Shown in pieces: positions 1 through 9,337 of a stretch of DNA of 64,000 bases (the stretch's first letter is position 1; every line of letters begins with the position of its first letter). Source of the DNA: JAEUJZ01 sp964460115 (GTDB lineage Bacteria > Myxococcota_A > Polyangia > Palsa-1104 > JAEUJZ01); the NCBI GenBank assembly GCA_964460115.1, contig CAYWPR010000005.1, positions 71,199-135,198 on the forward strand. Reading direction: 5' to 3'. A program made the position numbers and the translations under genes. Below the pieces are notes generated by a model, which saw only the letters and a list, made by a program, of their open reading frames with translations, was not told the origin of the DNA and ran no database searches.

Positions 1-58
1 CACGTTGCTTTTTGGAATGCTAACACTGTCCTCCCGCGGGCCGGCGAGTTTTGCCAAA

Positions 59-2008
59 ATGTGGCCCATGTGGCGCCAAAGACGCCAGCTTCTCGTCAGG
101 CAGGCCATTTTGGGGCTGGTCTGCTGTGTAACCCTTAGCCGGGCGTACGCCGCCGAACAAGTGCTACTAGGCCGCGGTGCCACGGCCAGCGAGGGAGCTC
201 GCCAGCTTCTAGGCGCTAACTGGTTAGCGCCTGCGAGCAATCGGCAACCTCCACCGCCGCCGGACTGGATGCGGCCGAATTTCGACGATAGCACTTGGAC
301 TGCTTTGCCGGCGGTGACGTCTTCCAGGGCGTCGTCGTCGTCCCCGGGGGGACTGTGGGTGACGCCATCGGCCCCGACGGCGTCTTCGGGAAATTCCGCA
401 AGCCTGGCGCCACCGCCTCCGGATGCCGGCCCGGCGCTGATCTGGCCCGATGAGATTCCTCCGGATGGGGGAACTTCGAGCGGGACGCGCCAGAACTTGG
501 CCAAACCTATGGACGCTGGCGTGCGCGATGCCGGCGTGCGCGACGGTGGGATCGCGCTGCCGCCACCTTGCGCCGGTACGTTGTATGTGCGACGGCATTT
601 TGCCGTTCCGGCGCTTTCTGCAGTGCAGTCACTGACCCTGCGCATTCGTTATTCCGACGGTTTCGCGGCTTATTTAAATGGGGTCGAAGTGGTGCGGCGC
701 CGCTTGCCTGAAGCGGCACTCACCGAGCCAAGCACACTTGCTGCCGAACGCGGTACGGTCGAACCCGAAAGCCATAGCTTGCTCTTGCCGCCCGGATTGC
801 TGCTGCCCGAAGCAAACCTTTTGGCCGTCGAGATACATCCGCGTGCGGCCGAACGCTGTCCGCGCGCCGAGCTGGAACTTATAGGCGGCGATGGCTTGCG
901 CGTGGTGCGCGGCCCCTACATCGAGCGGCTTTTAGACGGAACCTTGGATCTGGCCGTACAAACCGAGCAGCCAACATATCTTGAAGTGACCTACGGCAAA
1001 GGAGAGGTTCGTCGGGCCCGCGATCGGCTTCTGGCCGATGACGCGGCCAGCGGACCTAAGACCATGCATCGAATGCGTATTAGTGGGCTGCGGCCGGGCG
1101 GCAGCTATCACTATCAAATCAGCTTGCGTGCAGCCAGCACCGGCGGGGCGCGCTTGCAGCTGCCAGTGGTGGCCTTTCACGCGCCGCCTTCCGCCTTGCG
1201 GCCCTTGCGTTTTGTCGTCTATGGCGATTCGCGCAGCGGCCATGCGATTCATGCGCAGGTGGTGCAGGCGATTTTGAACGAAGATCCGGATCTGGTGCTC
1301 AACATTGGCGATATCGTCGAGCGCGGCACCGAAGACAGCGACTGGGATCGTTTTTTCGCAGTGGCCGGGCCGCTGCTCGAGCGCTTGCCCCTGTTTTTGG
1401 CGCCCGGCAATCACGAGTATGCTCGTCGCGGCCAAGGCCTGCAAAAACTTTTGCAACTGTGGAGCCGGCAATTTTCAGAGGCGGCCGAAGCGGGTGAGGC
1501 GGCGCGCCCCCGCAGCTACGGCAGCTTCGATATATCTGGGGTCCATTTTGTCGCGCTCGACAGCAACCAGTTGCGCACCGGCGAGCAGTTGCGTTGGCTG
1601 AGCGCGGATCTGGAAAGGGCGCATGCGCGCCGCCCGCGTGCCATTGTTGCGTTTATGCACGATGGTCCCTATTCGATGGGCTGGCACGGCGATAACTCGA
1701 CGCTGATTCGCGACTATGTACCTGTCCTTGAGCGCTTTCGCGTCAGCATCATTTTTTCAGGCCACGATCACGACTACGAACGCGGTCGGCGCGGTCGGCT
1801 GGACTATATCGTCACCGGCGGCGGTGGCGCAGAGCTGCGACCGCTAAAATGCGGAATTCCGGGCAAACGCCGCTGCAAACATCCGCCGCTGGCTTTTTAC
1901 AATGAGCACAATTACGTCTTCGTAGAAGTTTTGCCCGGTGGCCTACGCATCTGCGCCAAGCGACCCGATGGCAGCCCCTTAGAACCTTGCCAGTTACTTC
2001 GCCGCTGA
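59..2008 (+). CDS. Secreted metallophosphoesterase (purple acid phosphatase-like)
   Basis: Predicted secreted calcineurin-like phosphoesterase that hydrolyses phosphoesters outside the cytoplasm; the substrate cannot be read from sequence. The dinuclear-metal motifs appear in order: GDSRSGH near residue 388, NIGDIVERG near 420, GNHE near 450 and GHDHDYE near 568. The N-terminus is a basic stretch plus hydrophobic core ending in AYA-AE, a signal peptide. A low-complexity Pro/Ser/Asp-Ala-Gly linker (about residues 70-170) precedes a beta-rich region and a fibronectin-like segment, as in purple acid phosphatases. The frame is open to position 5 with TTG/ATG alternatives; I prefer the ATG at 59 (or 68) because it starts the signal peptide. 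Its 3' end overlaps the convergent next gene by 15 bp. Family call is firm, start is not. Confidence 0.85.
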   Translation: MWPMWRQRRQLLVRQAILGLVCCVTLSRAYAAEQVLLGRGATASEGARQLLGANWLAPASNRQPPPPPDWMRPNFDDSTWTALPAVTSSRASSSSPGGLWVTPSAPTASSGNSASLAPPPPDAGPALIWPDEIPPDGGTSSGTRQNLAKPMDAGVRDAGVRDGGIALPPPCAGTLYVRRHFAVPALSAVQSLTLRIRYSDGFAAYLNGVEVVRRRLPEAALTEPSTLAAERGTVEPESHSLLLPPGLLLPEANLLAVEIHPRAAERCPRAELELIGGDGLRVVRGPYIERLLDGTLDLAVQTEQPTYLEVTYGKGEVRRARDRLLADDAASGPKTMHRMRISGLRPGGSYHYQISLRAASTGGARLQLPVVAFHAPPSALRPLRFVVYGDSRSGHAIHAQVVQAILNEDPDLVLNIGDIVERGTEDSDWDRFFAVAGPLLERLPLFLAPGNHEYARRGQGLQKLLQLWSRQFSEAAEAGEAARPRSYGSFDISGVHFVALDSNQLRTGEQLRWLSADLERAHARRPRAIVAFMHDGPYSMGWHGDNSTLIRDYVPVLERFRVSIIFSGHDHDYERGRRGRLDYIVTGGGGAELRPLKCGIPGKRRCKHPPLAFYNEHNYVFVEVLPGGLRICAKRPDGSPLEPCQLLRR

Positions 2009-3706
2009 CAATGCCGCTTTCGCGATGGATACGACGGGGATAAGGGCTTTACGGGCCCAGGTACGCAATTGCGGACTATCGGAGAGGACCGTAGCCAGCC
2101 CGGGACTTAGCGCGTAGTAGCTGGCCACTGCGGCTTGTCCTAGTGGCGTTTTTAGAAGTCGCTCGTCACGAAAGCGGCGCAAAGTATGCACTTCGCCGGA
2201 CATTTCCGAGCCCCAGGCCGCCGTGGCAATAAAGCAGCCGGACAGCGTTGTGAACTGCGCTGCGGTGGTTTGGCCTGTACCGGTAACGATGCTGCCGAGC
2301 TGGCCGCAGCAGTTCGACGGTCGCACGGCGACATAGTACTTGGTTTTGGGCATAAGCCCGGTAATGACCGTAGAGGCACTGGTTCCAGGAATGCCAATAG
2401 GAATGGACCTGGCTGAATAAGCTTGATCAAAGTCGGCATCGGTAATTGGCATGTCCGGACGATAGCGGACTTCATAAATACCCAGGGCGGGGGGAGAGGG
2501 AACGCTAAAGCGGACGGTCATCGTGGCGTCCGTGGTATCGCTCAGATCCAAAGCAGTTGGCGTCGGCGGAATCGCATCATTTTCGCAGGGGCCGGTTTTG
2601 ACGTGTACACGCCAAGAACCGTCGGCATCGCTATTTATTTTCAGACGGTCGGCGCCCGAGCCGCCGGTTTGGCTGATGCTGCCGTCAGGCGAGGTCACGG
2701 TGCCGCTGGTGCCGCGCCAGTCGCCATAGCCGGCGTAGTCGCTGACTGTGGCGACATGGGTATTTTGATCAATGGTAAATGGAACTTTGTAGACGACAGA
2801 TGGCTGCCCGATAAAGTCCTTGCCAAGCTTGGCCCACTCGGCGTGCGGCTCGGGCACGCCTTTGCCGGTCGTCCAGGACGCGTTGAAGTCGGCTTCACGG
2901 CTGACTTCGACCCACAGCACAAAATCGCCGGCGGGATATTCGGGCTTGGTACACCAGCGGATGGGGTTTATGGGCTGACCGCTTACCGGGGTTGCTCCGG
3001 AAATCGCCGCAACGTCGTTGTCACGGGCGAAGCGGCGGGCATCGGCGTGATCATTCTGACCAAACATCGTCAGATCGGCCCGGGGCGGGTAGGGCGAGGT
3101 CAATCCCGGCGCATACCAGCCCTTGCTGCCAAAAAACGCCGAGGCGCAGCTGACGACATCGACGCCGTTCTGATTGACGGTACGCGAGCCTGAAGGCGAG
3201 CAGAAATAGGGCTCGTTGGAAGACACCGGCCCATGATAAGCAACCGTGGTGTCGTCGTCGGAAGGCGAGCCGTTAAAATCATTAGAACACGAGGTGTCGC
3301 GCGGATTGTCGGGGTTGTAGCGGGTCGAGCAGGCACCGCCCATGACGACGTAGCCGTACTGCTTGCCGCGGCGATGCGCCCAGATCGGCAGCGCCATGGG
3401 CCGTCGACCATAAGGCCAGCGAAAATCGCTGTAAAGCAGCGCCTGACCGGGACGGTTGCCGATGCCTAAAAGGCCCACAGAGCGGGTTACAAAAAGATCG
3501 GCAACAAAAGTCCCGTCTGGCTGTTCCAGCCAAACGGCGATCTGCGGCGCCAGGGCTTCGCGACCATTGCCGGCTGCAGTGCCTTGCGGCGTAAAAACTA
3601 CCTCGACGACGCGAGTATTGGAATTGCTCGAAACCGCCGGCGCCGCGAGAAGCACCGAGGCGAAAATGCCACTGGAAAGTAAAAGCTGGCCAATCGTCCG
3701 CTGCAT
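1994..3706 (-). CDS. Secreted fibronectin type III protein with CFI-box C-terminus
   Basis: Secreted 570-residue protein of unknown role. It has an N-terminal signal peptide (basic start, then hydrophobic stretch ending in AAPAVSS). A large central domain is rich in Trp, Tyr and paired Cys and was not recognised. A fibronectin type III-like domain spans about residues 395-485 (ends TKYYVAVRPSNC). The last 75 residues start with CFIATAAWGSEM and continue with an FRDERLL segment and a YYALSP segment. This is the CFI-box-CTERM pattern found at the ends of many exported proteins, probably a sorting or anchoring signal. It overlaps the metallophosphoesterase gene tail to tail. The signal peptide and CFI box are clear; the rest is hypothetical. 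Confidence 0.75.
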   Translation of the reverse strand: MQRTIGQLLLSSGIFASVLLAAPAVSSNSNTRVVEVVFTPQGTAAGNGREALAPQIAVWLEQPDGTFVADLFVTRSVGLLGIGNRPGQALLYSDFRWPYGRRPMALPIWAHRRGKQYGYVVMGGACSTRYNPDNPRDTSCSNDFNGSPSDDDTTVAYHGPVSSNEPYFCSPSGSRTVNQNGVDVVSCASAFFGSKGWYAPGLTSPYPPRADLTMFGQNDHADARRFARDNDVAAISGATPVSGQPINPIRWCTKPEYPAGDFVLWVEVSREADFNASWTTGKGVPEPHAEWAKLGKDFIGQPSVVYKVPFTIDQNTHVATVSDYAGYGDWRGTSGTVTSPDGSISQTGGSGADRLKINSDADGSWRVHVKTGPCENDAIPPTPTALDLSDTTDATMTVRFSVPSPPALGIYEVRYRPDMPITDADFDQAYSARSIPIGIPGTSASTVITGLMPKTKYYVAVRPSNCCGQLGSIVTGTGQTTAAQFTTLSGCFIATAAWGSEMSGEVHTLRRFRDERLLKTPLGQAAVASYYALSPGLATVLSDSPQLRTWARKALIPVVSIAKAALSAAK

Positions 3707-3724
3707 CTTTTCAGTGTGCCATAC

Positions 3725-4525
3725 TCACGACTGCTTGGCCCGTAGCTTGCGTTCGACGCGACTGTGCTGCTCTTTCCAGGTTTCGCGCTTTTGCGCCCAG
3801 CGGCTGTCGGCTAGAAGCTGGCGCGCTTTGGTCAAGGCGGCGTCGGCTTCTTGGTAGCGCTCATCGACGATATAAGCTTCGGCCAAATAGATGTGATTGA
3901 GGGGAAAGCTGTCATCGCTGGCCACGGCGCGTTTCAGAAATTGTACCGCTTTTTCAGGATCTCCGACGGAAACAGGCTCTTTGGGAGCGCGCGCGAAGAG
4001 TGCGCCAAGCGTCCGCAATGGCCCGCCGTGATCAAATTTTTCGTCGAGGCGTATGGCTGTTTCACATTCAGCAACCATCTGACCGATAAGCTGTTTGGTC
4101 TCGCCTTTTTGTAGCAAGGCCGAAAATCCTATAAGCTGGGCCAGATAGTAGTGGCCTTCGACGCGATTGGTATCTATCTCGACCGCCCGTTTGGCGGCGT
4201 TTAGGCCCGGCGGCACAGTGCTATTGCGCTGTTCGCCCTCGGGTTCACTCAGTTCGGCATAGGCGCGGGCCAGCCGCCAGACCGCATCGTAGCTGGCTTT
4301 GCTTTTGGCGTAGTCGTTTTGCTCCAGCGCCCGTTCTAGCGCCGTCGCCGCATTGCGCGGAGCGCCGAGTTCTTCTTGCTCGTCAGCCACGCGGATAAGC
4401 GATGCGGGATCGGCGGGCAAGCTGGCGGCATGAAATGCCGGGGCCGTATTTTTGACCTCTGCCGCTGGCGGGCAGCCGCAGAGCAGCGCGGCACCAAGTC
4501 CTAGAAAAACAATGTGCGTTTTCAT
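3725..4525 (-). CDS. TPR-containing lipoprotein
   Basis: Predicted lipoprotein with tetratricopeptide-like helices, probably a periplasm-facing protein-protein interaction scaffold. The N-terminus (MKTHIVFLGLGAALLCGC) is a lipoprotein signal with Cys in a lipobox. The rest is alpha-helical with repeated Ala/Tyr/Leu spacing; segments such as GHYYLAQLIG and NHIYLAEAYIVDERYQEADAAL match TPR consensus positions. The start codon overlaps the stop of the upstream PhnD-like gene (ATGA), so the two are translationally coupled and likely act together. No catalytic motif seen. Confidence 0.75.
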   Translation of the reverse strand: MKTHIVFLGLGAALLCGCPPAAEVKNTAPAFHAASLPADPASLIRVADEQEELGAPRNAATALERALEQNDYAKSKASYDAVWRLARAYAELSEPEGEQRNSTVPPGLNAAKRAVEIDTNRVEGHYYLAQLIGFSALLQKGETKQLIGQMVAECETAIRLDEKFDHGGPLRTLGALFARAPKEPVSVGDPEKAVQFLKRAVASDDSFPLNHIYLAEAYIVDERYQEADAALTKARQLLADSRWAQKRETWKEQHSRVERKLRAKQS

Positions 4526-5397
4526 CGGCTGCCTCCTTTGGGCGCGTCATAGCGTTTTTCGGTGGCGTTCAGAAGCGCGGTATTTAGCGGAACAAAATTT
4601 TGTATATGCATTTCTTTGCAAATGCCGCTGCCCGGAGGGGTGGCGCACATCTTTGGCAGGGCATTGGTCAATGCGGTTTTGTCGCTTGCCTCGACGTTGT
4701 TGGCAAATACCACGACCAGCGCCGGAGGCAGCGTGGCTGCGGTATGCACGATGCGCAGGGCGTCGCCTCCTTCCATCTTTTTGGCGGCGGCAAGCTGATC
4801 ATCATCGACGATGGCGGCATCGGCCTCATCGCGCAACACGGCGCGCACCGCCTTCATGACATTTCCCACTTGTTTGAGGGCAAAAAATGTCTCGGGGGCT
4901 TCTTTGCTTTCCAGCACCACCTGGCTAAGGTAGCGCGGCGATTCGGCCAAATGGGTCCACAACCGCTTGCCTTTGAGGTCAAAAAGCGACTTATAAGCCG
5001 GCGACTTTACAATGACGTGCAAGCGCAGCGAATTCAGCTCGACGCTATCCACCGCGCCGATGGCTTTCAGTTTTTGCGCGGTCCGCAGTTCGAAGTAAAG
5101 CCAAGGATCGAGCACGCCAAAGCCCGGCTTGGCGGTGTTGATGTAGTTTAGGGCTTCGGCTCTGCTGGGCACAAAGCGACCTTTGAGCGGGGGCGAATTC
5201 TTGGCAAAGCCGGCCAGCTCGGTCAATTGGGCGGCGAAACGGTCGATATAGGGTTGTGCCGTCTCGGCATCGCCGCCTAGCCGAGTGGCATAGACCGCAA
5301 AATCGCGACCACCGGCATAGAGCAACGACGGAAATAGGGTCAGCACGGCCATTCCCGTGCGCAAAGCTTGCCGAATCATCATGGCCGAATTCTCCAA
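4522..5397 (-). CDS. PhnD-like periplasmic substrate-binding protein
   Basis: Resembles the phosphate/phosphite/phosphonate ABC-transporter binding protein family (PhnD-like, PBP type 2 fold): signal peptide (ends LLYAGG), then LNYINTAKPGFGVLDPW, LKGKRLWTHLAESPRYLS, and a DEADAAIVDDDQL segment typical of the second lobe. It is about 291 residues, normal for the family. No permease or ATPase gene is adjacent; instead it is coupled to a TPR lipoprotein. It may therefore be a sensing or orphan binding protein and not part of a transporter. The ligand is not predictable. Alternative starts at MMIRQ, a few codons in, are possible. Confidence 0.7.
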   Translation of the reverse strand: MENSAMMIRQALRTGMAVLTLFPSLLYAGGRDFAVYATRLGGDAETAQPYIDRFAAQLTELAGFAKNSPPLKGRFVPSRAEALNYINTAKPGFGVLDPWLYFELRTAQKLKAIGAVDSVELNSLRLHVIVKSPAYKSLFDLKGKRLWTHLAESPRYLSQVVLESKEAPETFFALKQVGNVMKAVRAVLRDEADAAIVDDDQLAAAKKMEGGDALRIVHTAATLPPALVVVFANNVEASDKTALTNALPKMCATPPGSGICKEMHIQNFVPLNTALLNATEKRYDAPKGGSR

Positions 5398-5508
5398 ACC
5401 GCATCTTATGCTGTCAACTCTGACGAAGCTTTCAGATGCAAATTCAGTCTGATTCGATGTCGCAGCCCTGCAAGATTTATGTCCGTGTAAAATACAAATA
5501 GAGGTTTT

Positions 5509-6570
5509 ATGGCCGATCCGCTCGAGGGGAATGGCATTGCCACAGAATCGGCGTCAGGCGAGGTCGCAAGAAATCAGGCAGCCGTCGGCATGCCTGCCGA
5601 ACCATCTGCCGAGCCATCTATCGAATCGCCTGCCTTGCCGCCGCGTAGCCACCAAGCGACTTATTTGCTGTTTGGATTGCTGCTGTGTGCGGCAATTTTT
5701 CGCATCGGCTACAGCTACCTAGTGAACCACGGGCTGGGACAGGGCGGAGCAATGTTTATTGGCTTGCCCGTTCTTTTGGGCACGGCCGTGGCCTTTGCGA
5801 CCTATCCTCGTTCGCCGCTCGGCATGGTGCTGAAGGTGACGGCGATGGTCTTGTGCATTTTAGCGCCGCTTTTGGAAGAGGGAGCCATTTGTATCGTCAT
5901 CGCGGCACCCCTCATCTTTGGAACGATAGGGCTTGTGGCGCTGGTGCTACGATTTTTGAATCCGCGTCTAGGTCGCGGCAAAGTGACTTGCTGTGCTGCG
6001 CTTTTGGGCCTGGCGCCGATTTTATGGGAGCCGGCCGAGAAACCTGCCGGCTGGGAAGAAATGCGCCCCATCGATGAGGTCAGCGATAGCATTGAGGTGG
6101 ACGCCGCGCCGCTTTCGGTTTGGCAGGCGCTGCAAACAAGTCCTACGAACTTGCGGGCGGCGCCGCTGCCGACTTTTTTGCGGCTGCGTGGAAGCGCGGG
6201 AACGCGCCTGGTGTTTGGCCACGGGCTGGCGCTTGGCGACACGCGCGACATTTTATTTGATGCCGACCATTTCGTAGGCCAAGTGGTGCATAGCCAGCCA
6301 GGGCATGAGGTGGTCTTCGCGGTGCGCGAAACCGCCGCGGCGCCGGGCGAGCGCATCGGCTTGTGGCTGCGTTTTGTACAGGTGCGCTTGGTGCTGACCG
6401 CGCTTTCACCGGGGCGCACGCGCGTCACCCAAATCACGCGCTACAGACGGCTTTTAGACCCGGCCTTTTATTTTGCGCCCATCGAGCGGGCCGGAGTTCA
6501 CGCCATGCACCGCTATACCCTGGCGCTGCTCTTGTTCGACTTGCCGACTTCTGCTGCACTGCATGGCTGA
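5509..6570 (+). CDS. Membrane protein with C-terminal SRPBCC-like domain
   Basis: 353-residue protein: a Pro/Ser/Ala-rich cytoplasmic N-terminus, about four hydrophobic segments (about residues 48-160), then a soluble domain from about 185 onward (SIEVDAAPLSVWQAL to the end) with the pattern of the SRPBCC/START-like lipid-binding fold. A GAGG motif precedes the ATG by about five bases. The gene overlaps the following one by 8 bp (ATGGCTGA), so the two are probably made together. The function is unknown; a lipid-binding or lipid-modifying role fits the next gene's methyltransferase module, but that is inference. Confidence 0.65.
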   Translation: MADPLEGNGIATESASGEVARNQAAVGMPAEPSAEPSIESPALPPRSHQATYLLFGLLLCAAIFRIGYSYLVNHGLGQGGAMFIGLPVLLGTAVAFATYPRSPLGMVLKVTAMVLCILAPLLEEGAICIVIAAPLIFGTIGLVALVLRFLNPRLGRGKVTCCAALLGLAPILWEPAEKPAGWEEMRPIDEVSDSIEVDAAPLSVWQALQTSPTNLRAAPLPTFLRLRGSAGTRLVFGHGLALGDTRDILFDADHFVGQVVHSQPGHEVVFAVRETAAAPGERIGLWLRFVQVRLVLTALSPGRTRVTQITRYRRLLDPAFYFAPIERAGVHAMHRYTLALLLFDLPTSAALHG

Positions 6571-7984
6571 TTGGACGCTGCCGGCCGATGCGGTGCCGCT
6601 GTTTCGGCTGATCTATCTACTGGGCTGTTTTGCCGCCACTTGGCTGGGCGTGCACTTTTTGCAACCGTCGCAAGCGGCGCGTAAAGCAGCGGTGGTGGCC
6701 GGCGGCGTACAGCTATGCCTGGGGATCATTTTAGATAGCTGCGGAGTGCGATACGGCCTGTGGCGCTATCAAGTACAAGCGGGCCTGGTGTTGGAGGTGC
6801 CGCTCGATATGCACCTTGCCTGGGCTTTGCTCTGTGGCGTGCTGTACGCGGTGGGGTCGCCGCGACCAAAGCGCGCGGCTTTGGGCTACGGAATTTTGTG
6901 GTGGCTTGCGACTGTGACGGTGGACTTTATGGGCGCCTCAAGAATTATGGCGCTGCTGTGGCACAAGCCCGGACTTGGCTGGTTCGTCGCGGATGCGGCA
7001 ATCGTCGGGGGGCTTTTGCTCTTGACGCTGTGGATATACCGCAGCGTGCTTGCTGCCAATCAGGCGCTCGCGGCCGTTTCCAAGCACAAGCCCAAAAGTC
7101 ATATAGAGGCGCAGCGCGGCGGGGCCGGCCTGCGCGCCGGGCTATACCTAGTCACTTTTGGTTCGATCGTCTTTTTATATGTGCCGCAGCAGATTTTGCA
7201 GTGGAGCGGTCGCAGCTTGTGGCCGCTGCCGACCTTTTCGCTTGTGGCCCGCGGCGGATGGTTGGCGCTTATCGGCCTGCCGCTTTTGTGGGCGGTGTGG
7301 GCGGTGCTGGAGTTTCGAGCCGCGGCGGGCACTCCGTTGCCCTACGATCCGCCGCAGCGTTTGGTGACGAGCGGTCCCTATGCTTTTGTACGTAATCCCA
7401 TGCAGCTTGGCGTAGTGCTGGGAATCGCCGGACTGGCTGGATACTACCGTTCCTGGTTGCTGCTGCTTTACGCCCTGGATCTGGCGCTTTTGTCCGAAGT
7501 GCTTTTTGAGCGTTATGAAACGCCCGAGCTTTTCGCGCGCTTTGGCGCCGACTATGTCCATTACCGCCAACATGTAAGGCGCTGGTTGCCGCACATATTG
7601 CCCTATGCGCCGCCGCAGCCGCCGCTTTTGACGATTGCGTATGATGCGCACTGCGCGGGCTGCGTGTCGCTAGTCGCTTGGCTCAAGACTTTGGCGCTTG
7701 TGCCGCTACAGTTTGAGCCGTTGCCGACCTCTGCAACCGCCGTGCGCTTGCTAGTACATGCACCGGAGCAAAAAGAAGTTGTGGCGAAGTACGAAGGCTT
7801 TGCCGCCTGTTTGCAGATTTTGCGGCGCTGTCCGCTGTATCTGGCCTGGGTTCTTCCGGTTTGCGAGCTTTGGCCTTTGCGTTCGCTTTTTCACTTGGCC
7901 TATCGAGCGATTGCCGAAACTCGCGTGCGCAATTCCTGTGCCGTAGGCCGCGATTTTGACCCTGCAAAAAGTAAACCCATGTAA
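6563..7984 (+). CDS. Membrane fusion: 5-TM module, ICMT/PEMT-like methyltransferase, DCC (DUF393) domain
   Basis: About 473 residues when started at the ATG that overlaps the upstream stop; an upstream in-frame extension is a shadow of the preceding gene. Three parts are visible. (1) About five transmembrane helices, unassigned. (2) A membrane methyltransferase module of the isoprenylcysteine/phospholipid methyltransferase type, with GPYAFVRNPMQLG followed by E-x-RYE, FGADYVHYRQ and RRWLP. (3) A C-terminal DCC-type (DUF393) thiol-oxidoreductase-like domain beginning YDAHCAGCVSLVAWL, with a CxxC pair. A joined methyltransferase plus DCC protein is unusual. The substrate could be a lipid or a prenylated or thiol-bearing compound. 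Families are fairly clear; the function is not. Confidence 0.7.
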   Translation: MADWTLPADAVPLFRLIYLLGCFAATWLGVHFLQPSQAARKAAVVAGGVQLCLGIILDSCGVRYGLWRYQVQAGLVLEVPLDMHLAWALLCGVLYAVGSPRPKRAALGYGILWWLATVTVDFMGASRIMALLWHKPGLGWFVADAAIVGGLLLLTLWIYRSVLAANQALAAVSKHKPKSHIEAQRGGAGLRAGLYLVTFGSIVFLYVPQQILQWSGRSLWPLPTFSLVARGGWLALIGLPLLWAVWAVLEFRAAAGTPLPYDPPQRLVTSGPYAFVRNPMQLGVVLGIAGLAGYYRSWLLLLYALDLALLSEVLFERYETPELFARFGADYVHYRQHVRRWLPHILPYAPPQPPLLTIAYDAHCAGCVSLVAWLKTLALVPLQFEPLPTSATAVRLLVHAPEQKEVVAKYEGFAACLQILRRCPLYLAWVLPVCELWPLRSLFHLAYRAIAETRVRNSCAVGRDFDPAKSKPM

Positions 7985-7992
7985 AGGATCGC

Positions 7993-9327
7993 GTGATATG
8001 GTCCGCCGCCATGGTCGCCTTTGTACCCGTTTTGCCCCAAGAGGTACGTCCAGCGCCGGGCCTTGGCTATCGTTGGCTCGTCCTTTTGTTTGTCAGCCTG
8101 GCGATGTTTGGCAATTACTATTTGTACGACTCGCTCGGGCTAGTTGCCGACCTTATCAAACGCACCTACGAAATCAGCGATACGCAGTACAGCTTTTTAT
8201 TTAGCATCTACAGTCTGGCCGCGGTCATGGTGCTGCTGTTTGGGGGCCTTGTCATCGACAGAATCGGCACCAAGCGTTCGGTGCTGCTATTTGGGGCGAT
8301 TACGGCGCTGTCTGGACTTATTATTGCGCTTTCGTCGAGCTACCAGATGATGCTTTGCGGGCGCTTTTTGCTGGGCATTGGCTGCGAGCCGCTGGGTGTC
8401 GCAGTCACCACGGCGATGGCCCGCTGGTTTAAAGGCAAGGAGCTGTCTTTTGCCTTCGGCTTGAACCTGACTTTGGCGCGACTTGGCTCGGTGGCTGTGG
8501 ACAGGTCGCCGCAATGGGCGGGCTTTGCCTATCGTCAAGACAGCATTTCGCGGCCGCTGTGGCTGGCGGCGCTCATCGGAACAAGTTGCATAGTCGGCGG
8601 AGTCGTTTATTGGCTCCTCGAACATCGCGCCGAGCGCCGCTACGAATTGCCCGAGGAAGGAAGCACCGACAAGCTCAAAATTGCCGATTTGGCCGGTTTT
8701 GGACCGACCTACTGGCTGGTGGTGGGTCTGTGTTTCACGTTTTACTCGGCGATCATTCCGTTTCAGTCCTTTGCCACCAAGTTTTTCATGGAAGCACACG
8801 GAACGCCGCGCGAACAAGCAGGAGCGCTGCTGAGCTATTTGCCCGCGACGGCGATGATCGCCACGCCGCTATTTGGAATTCTGGTCGATCGCATCGGTCG
8901 ATCGGCGCTCCTCATGGCGCTTGGGTCGCTGCTCATTGCTCCGGTTTATCTGATGATGATTTCGCCGAACATTTCGCTGTATGTGCCCGTGGCGTTCATG
9001 GGAATTGCTTTTTCGCTGATTCCGGCGGTCCTTTGGCCGGCGGTGGCTTATTTGGTCGATGAAGCGCGGCTTGGTACAGCGTATTCGCTGATGACGCTTT
9101 TGCAGCAGCTCGGCTTTTTTGTGGTGTCCTTTTTGCTGGGCTGGGCCAATGACGTGTCGCGAGCCAGTGCCGAAAATCCCCACGGCTACGCATTGGGAAT
9201 GTGGCTACTGACCGGACTGTCTTTGCTCGGTTTATTCTTTTCGTTTTTGTTGTGGCGAACCGAAAAGGGAACCGAGCCTTCGTCCGCCGCGGCGGCGCAA
9301 GTGGTCCATCTGCCATTAGAAGTATAG
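7993..9327 (+). CDS. Major facilitator superfamily transporter
   Basis: 444-residue polytopic protein with about 12 hydrophobic helices. The MFS loop 2-3 signature appears as GGLVIDRIGTKRS near residue 85, and the half-repeat as GILVDRIGRSAL near residue 297. A long hydrophilic segment between helices 6 and 7 matches the family's central loop. GTG at 7993 is preceded by AAAGGA at good spacing, so I prefer it to the ATG at 8011, which lacks a ribosome-binding site. It begins 8 bp after the preceding methyltransferase fusion and is probably in the same operon. Substrate not predictable. Confidence 0.85.
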   Translation: MIWSAAMVAFVPVLPQEVRPAPGLGYRWLVLLFVSLAMFGNYYLYDSLGLVADLIKRTYEISDTQYSFLFSIYSLAAVMVLLFGGLVIDRIGTKRSVLLFGAITALSGLIIALSSSYQMMLCGRFLLGIGCEPLGVAVTTAMARWFKGKELSFAFGLNLTLARLGSVAVDRSPQWAGFAYRQDSISRPLWLAALIGTSCIVGGVVYWLLEHRAERRYELPEEGSTDKLKIADLAGFGPTYWLVVGLCFTFYSAIIPFQSFATKFFMEAHGTPREQAGALLSYLPATAMIATPLFGILVDRIGRSALLMALGSLLIAPVYLMMISPNISLYVPVAFMGIAFSLIPAVLWPAVAYLVDEARLGTAYSLMTLLQQLGFFVVSFLLGWANDVSRASAENPHGYALGMWLLTGLSLLGLFFSFLLWRTEKGTEPSSAAAAQVVHLPLEV

Positions 9328-9337
9328 GAACAGCGAT

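Noticed and set aside
932..1471. Long antisense frame inside the metallophosphoesterase gene
   Set aside because: Shadow frame typical of GC-rich genes; composition is arginine/alanine-rich with no domain.
2423..3193. 256-codon frame opposite the fibronectin/CFI-box gene
   Set aside because: Overlaps fully a gene with signal peptide and CFI box; glycine/arginine-rich shadow.
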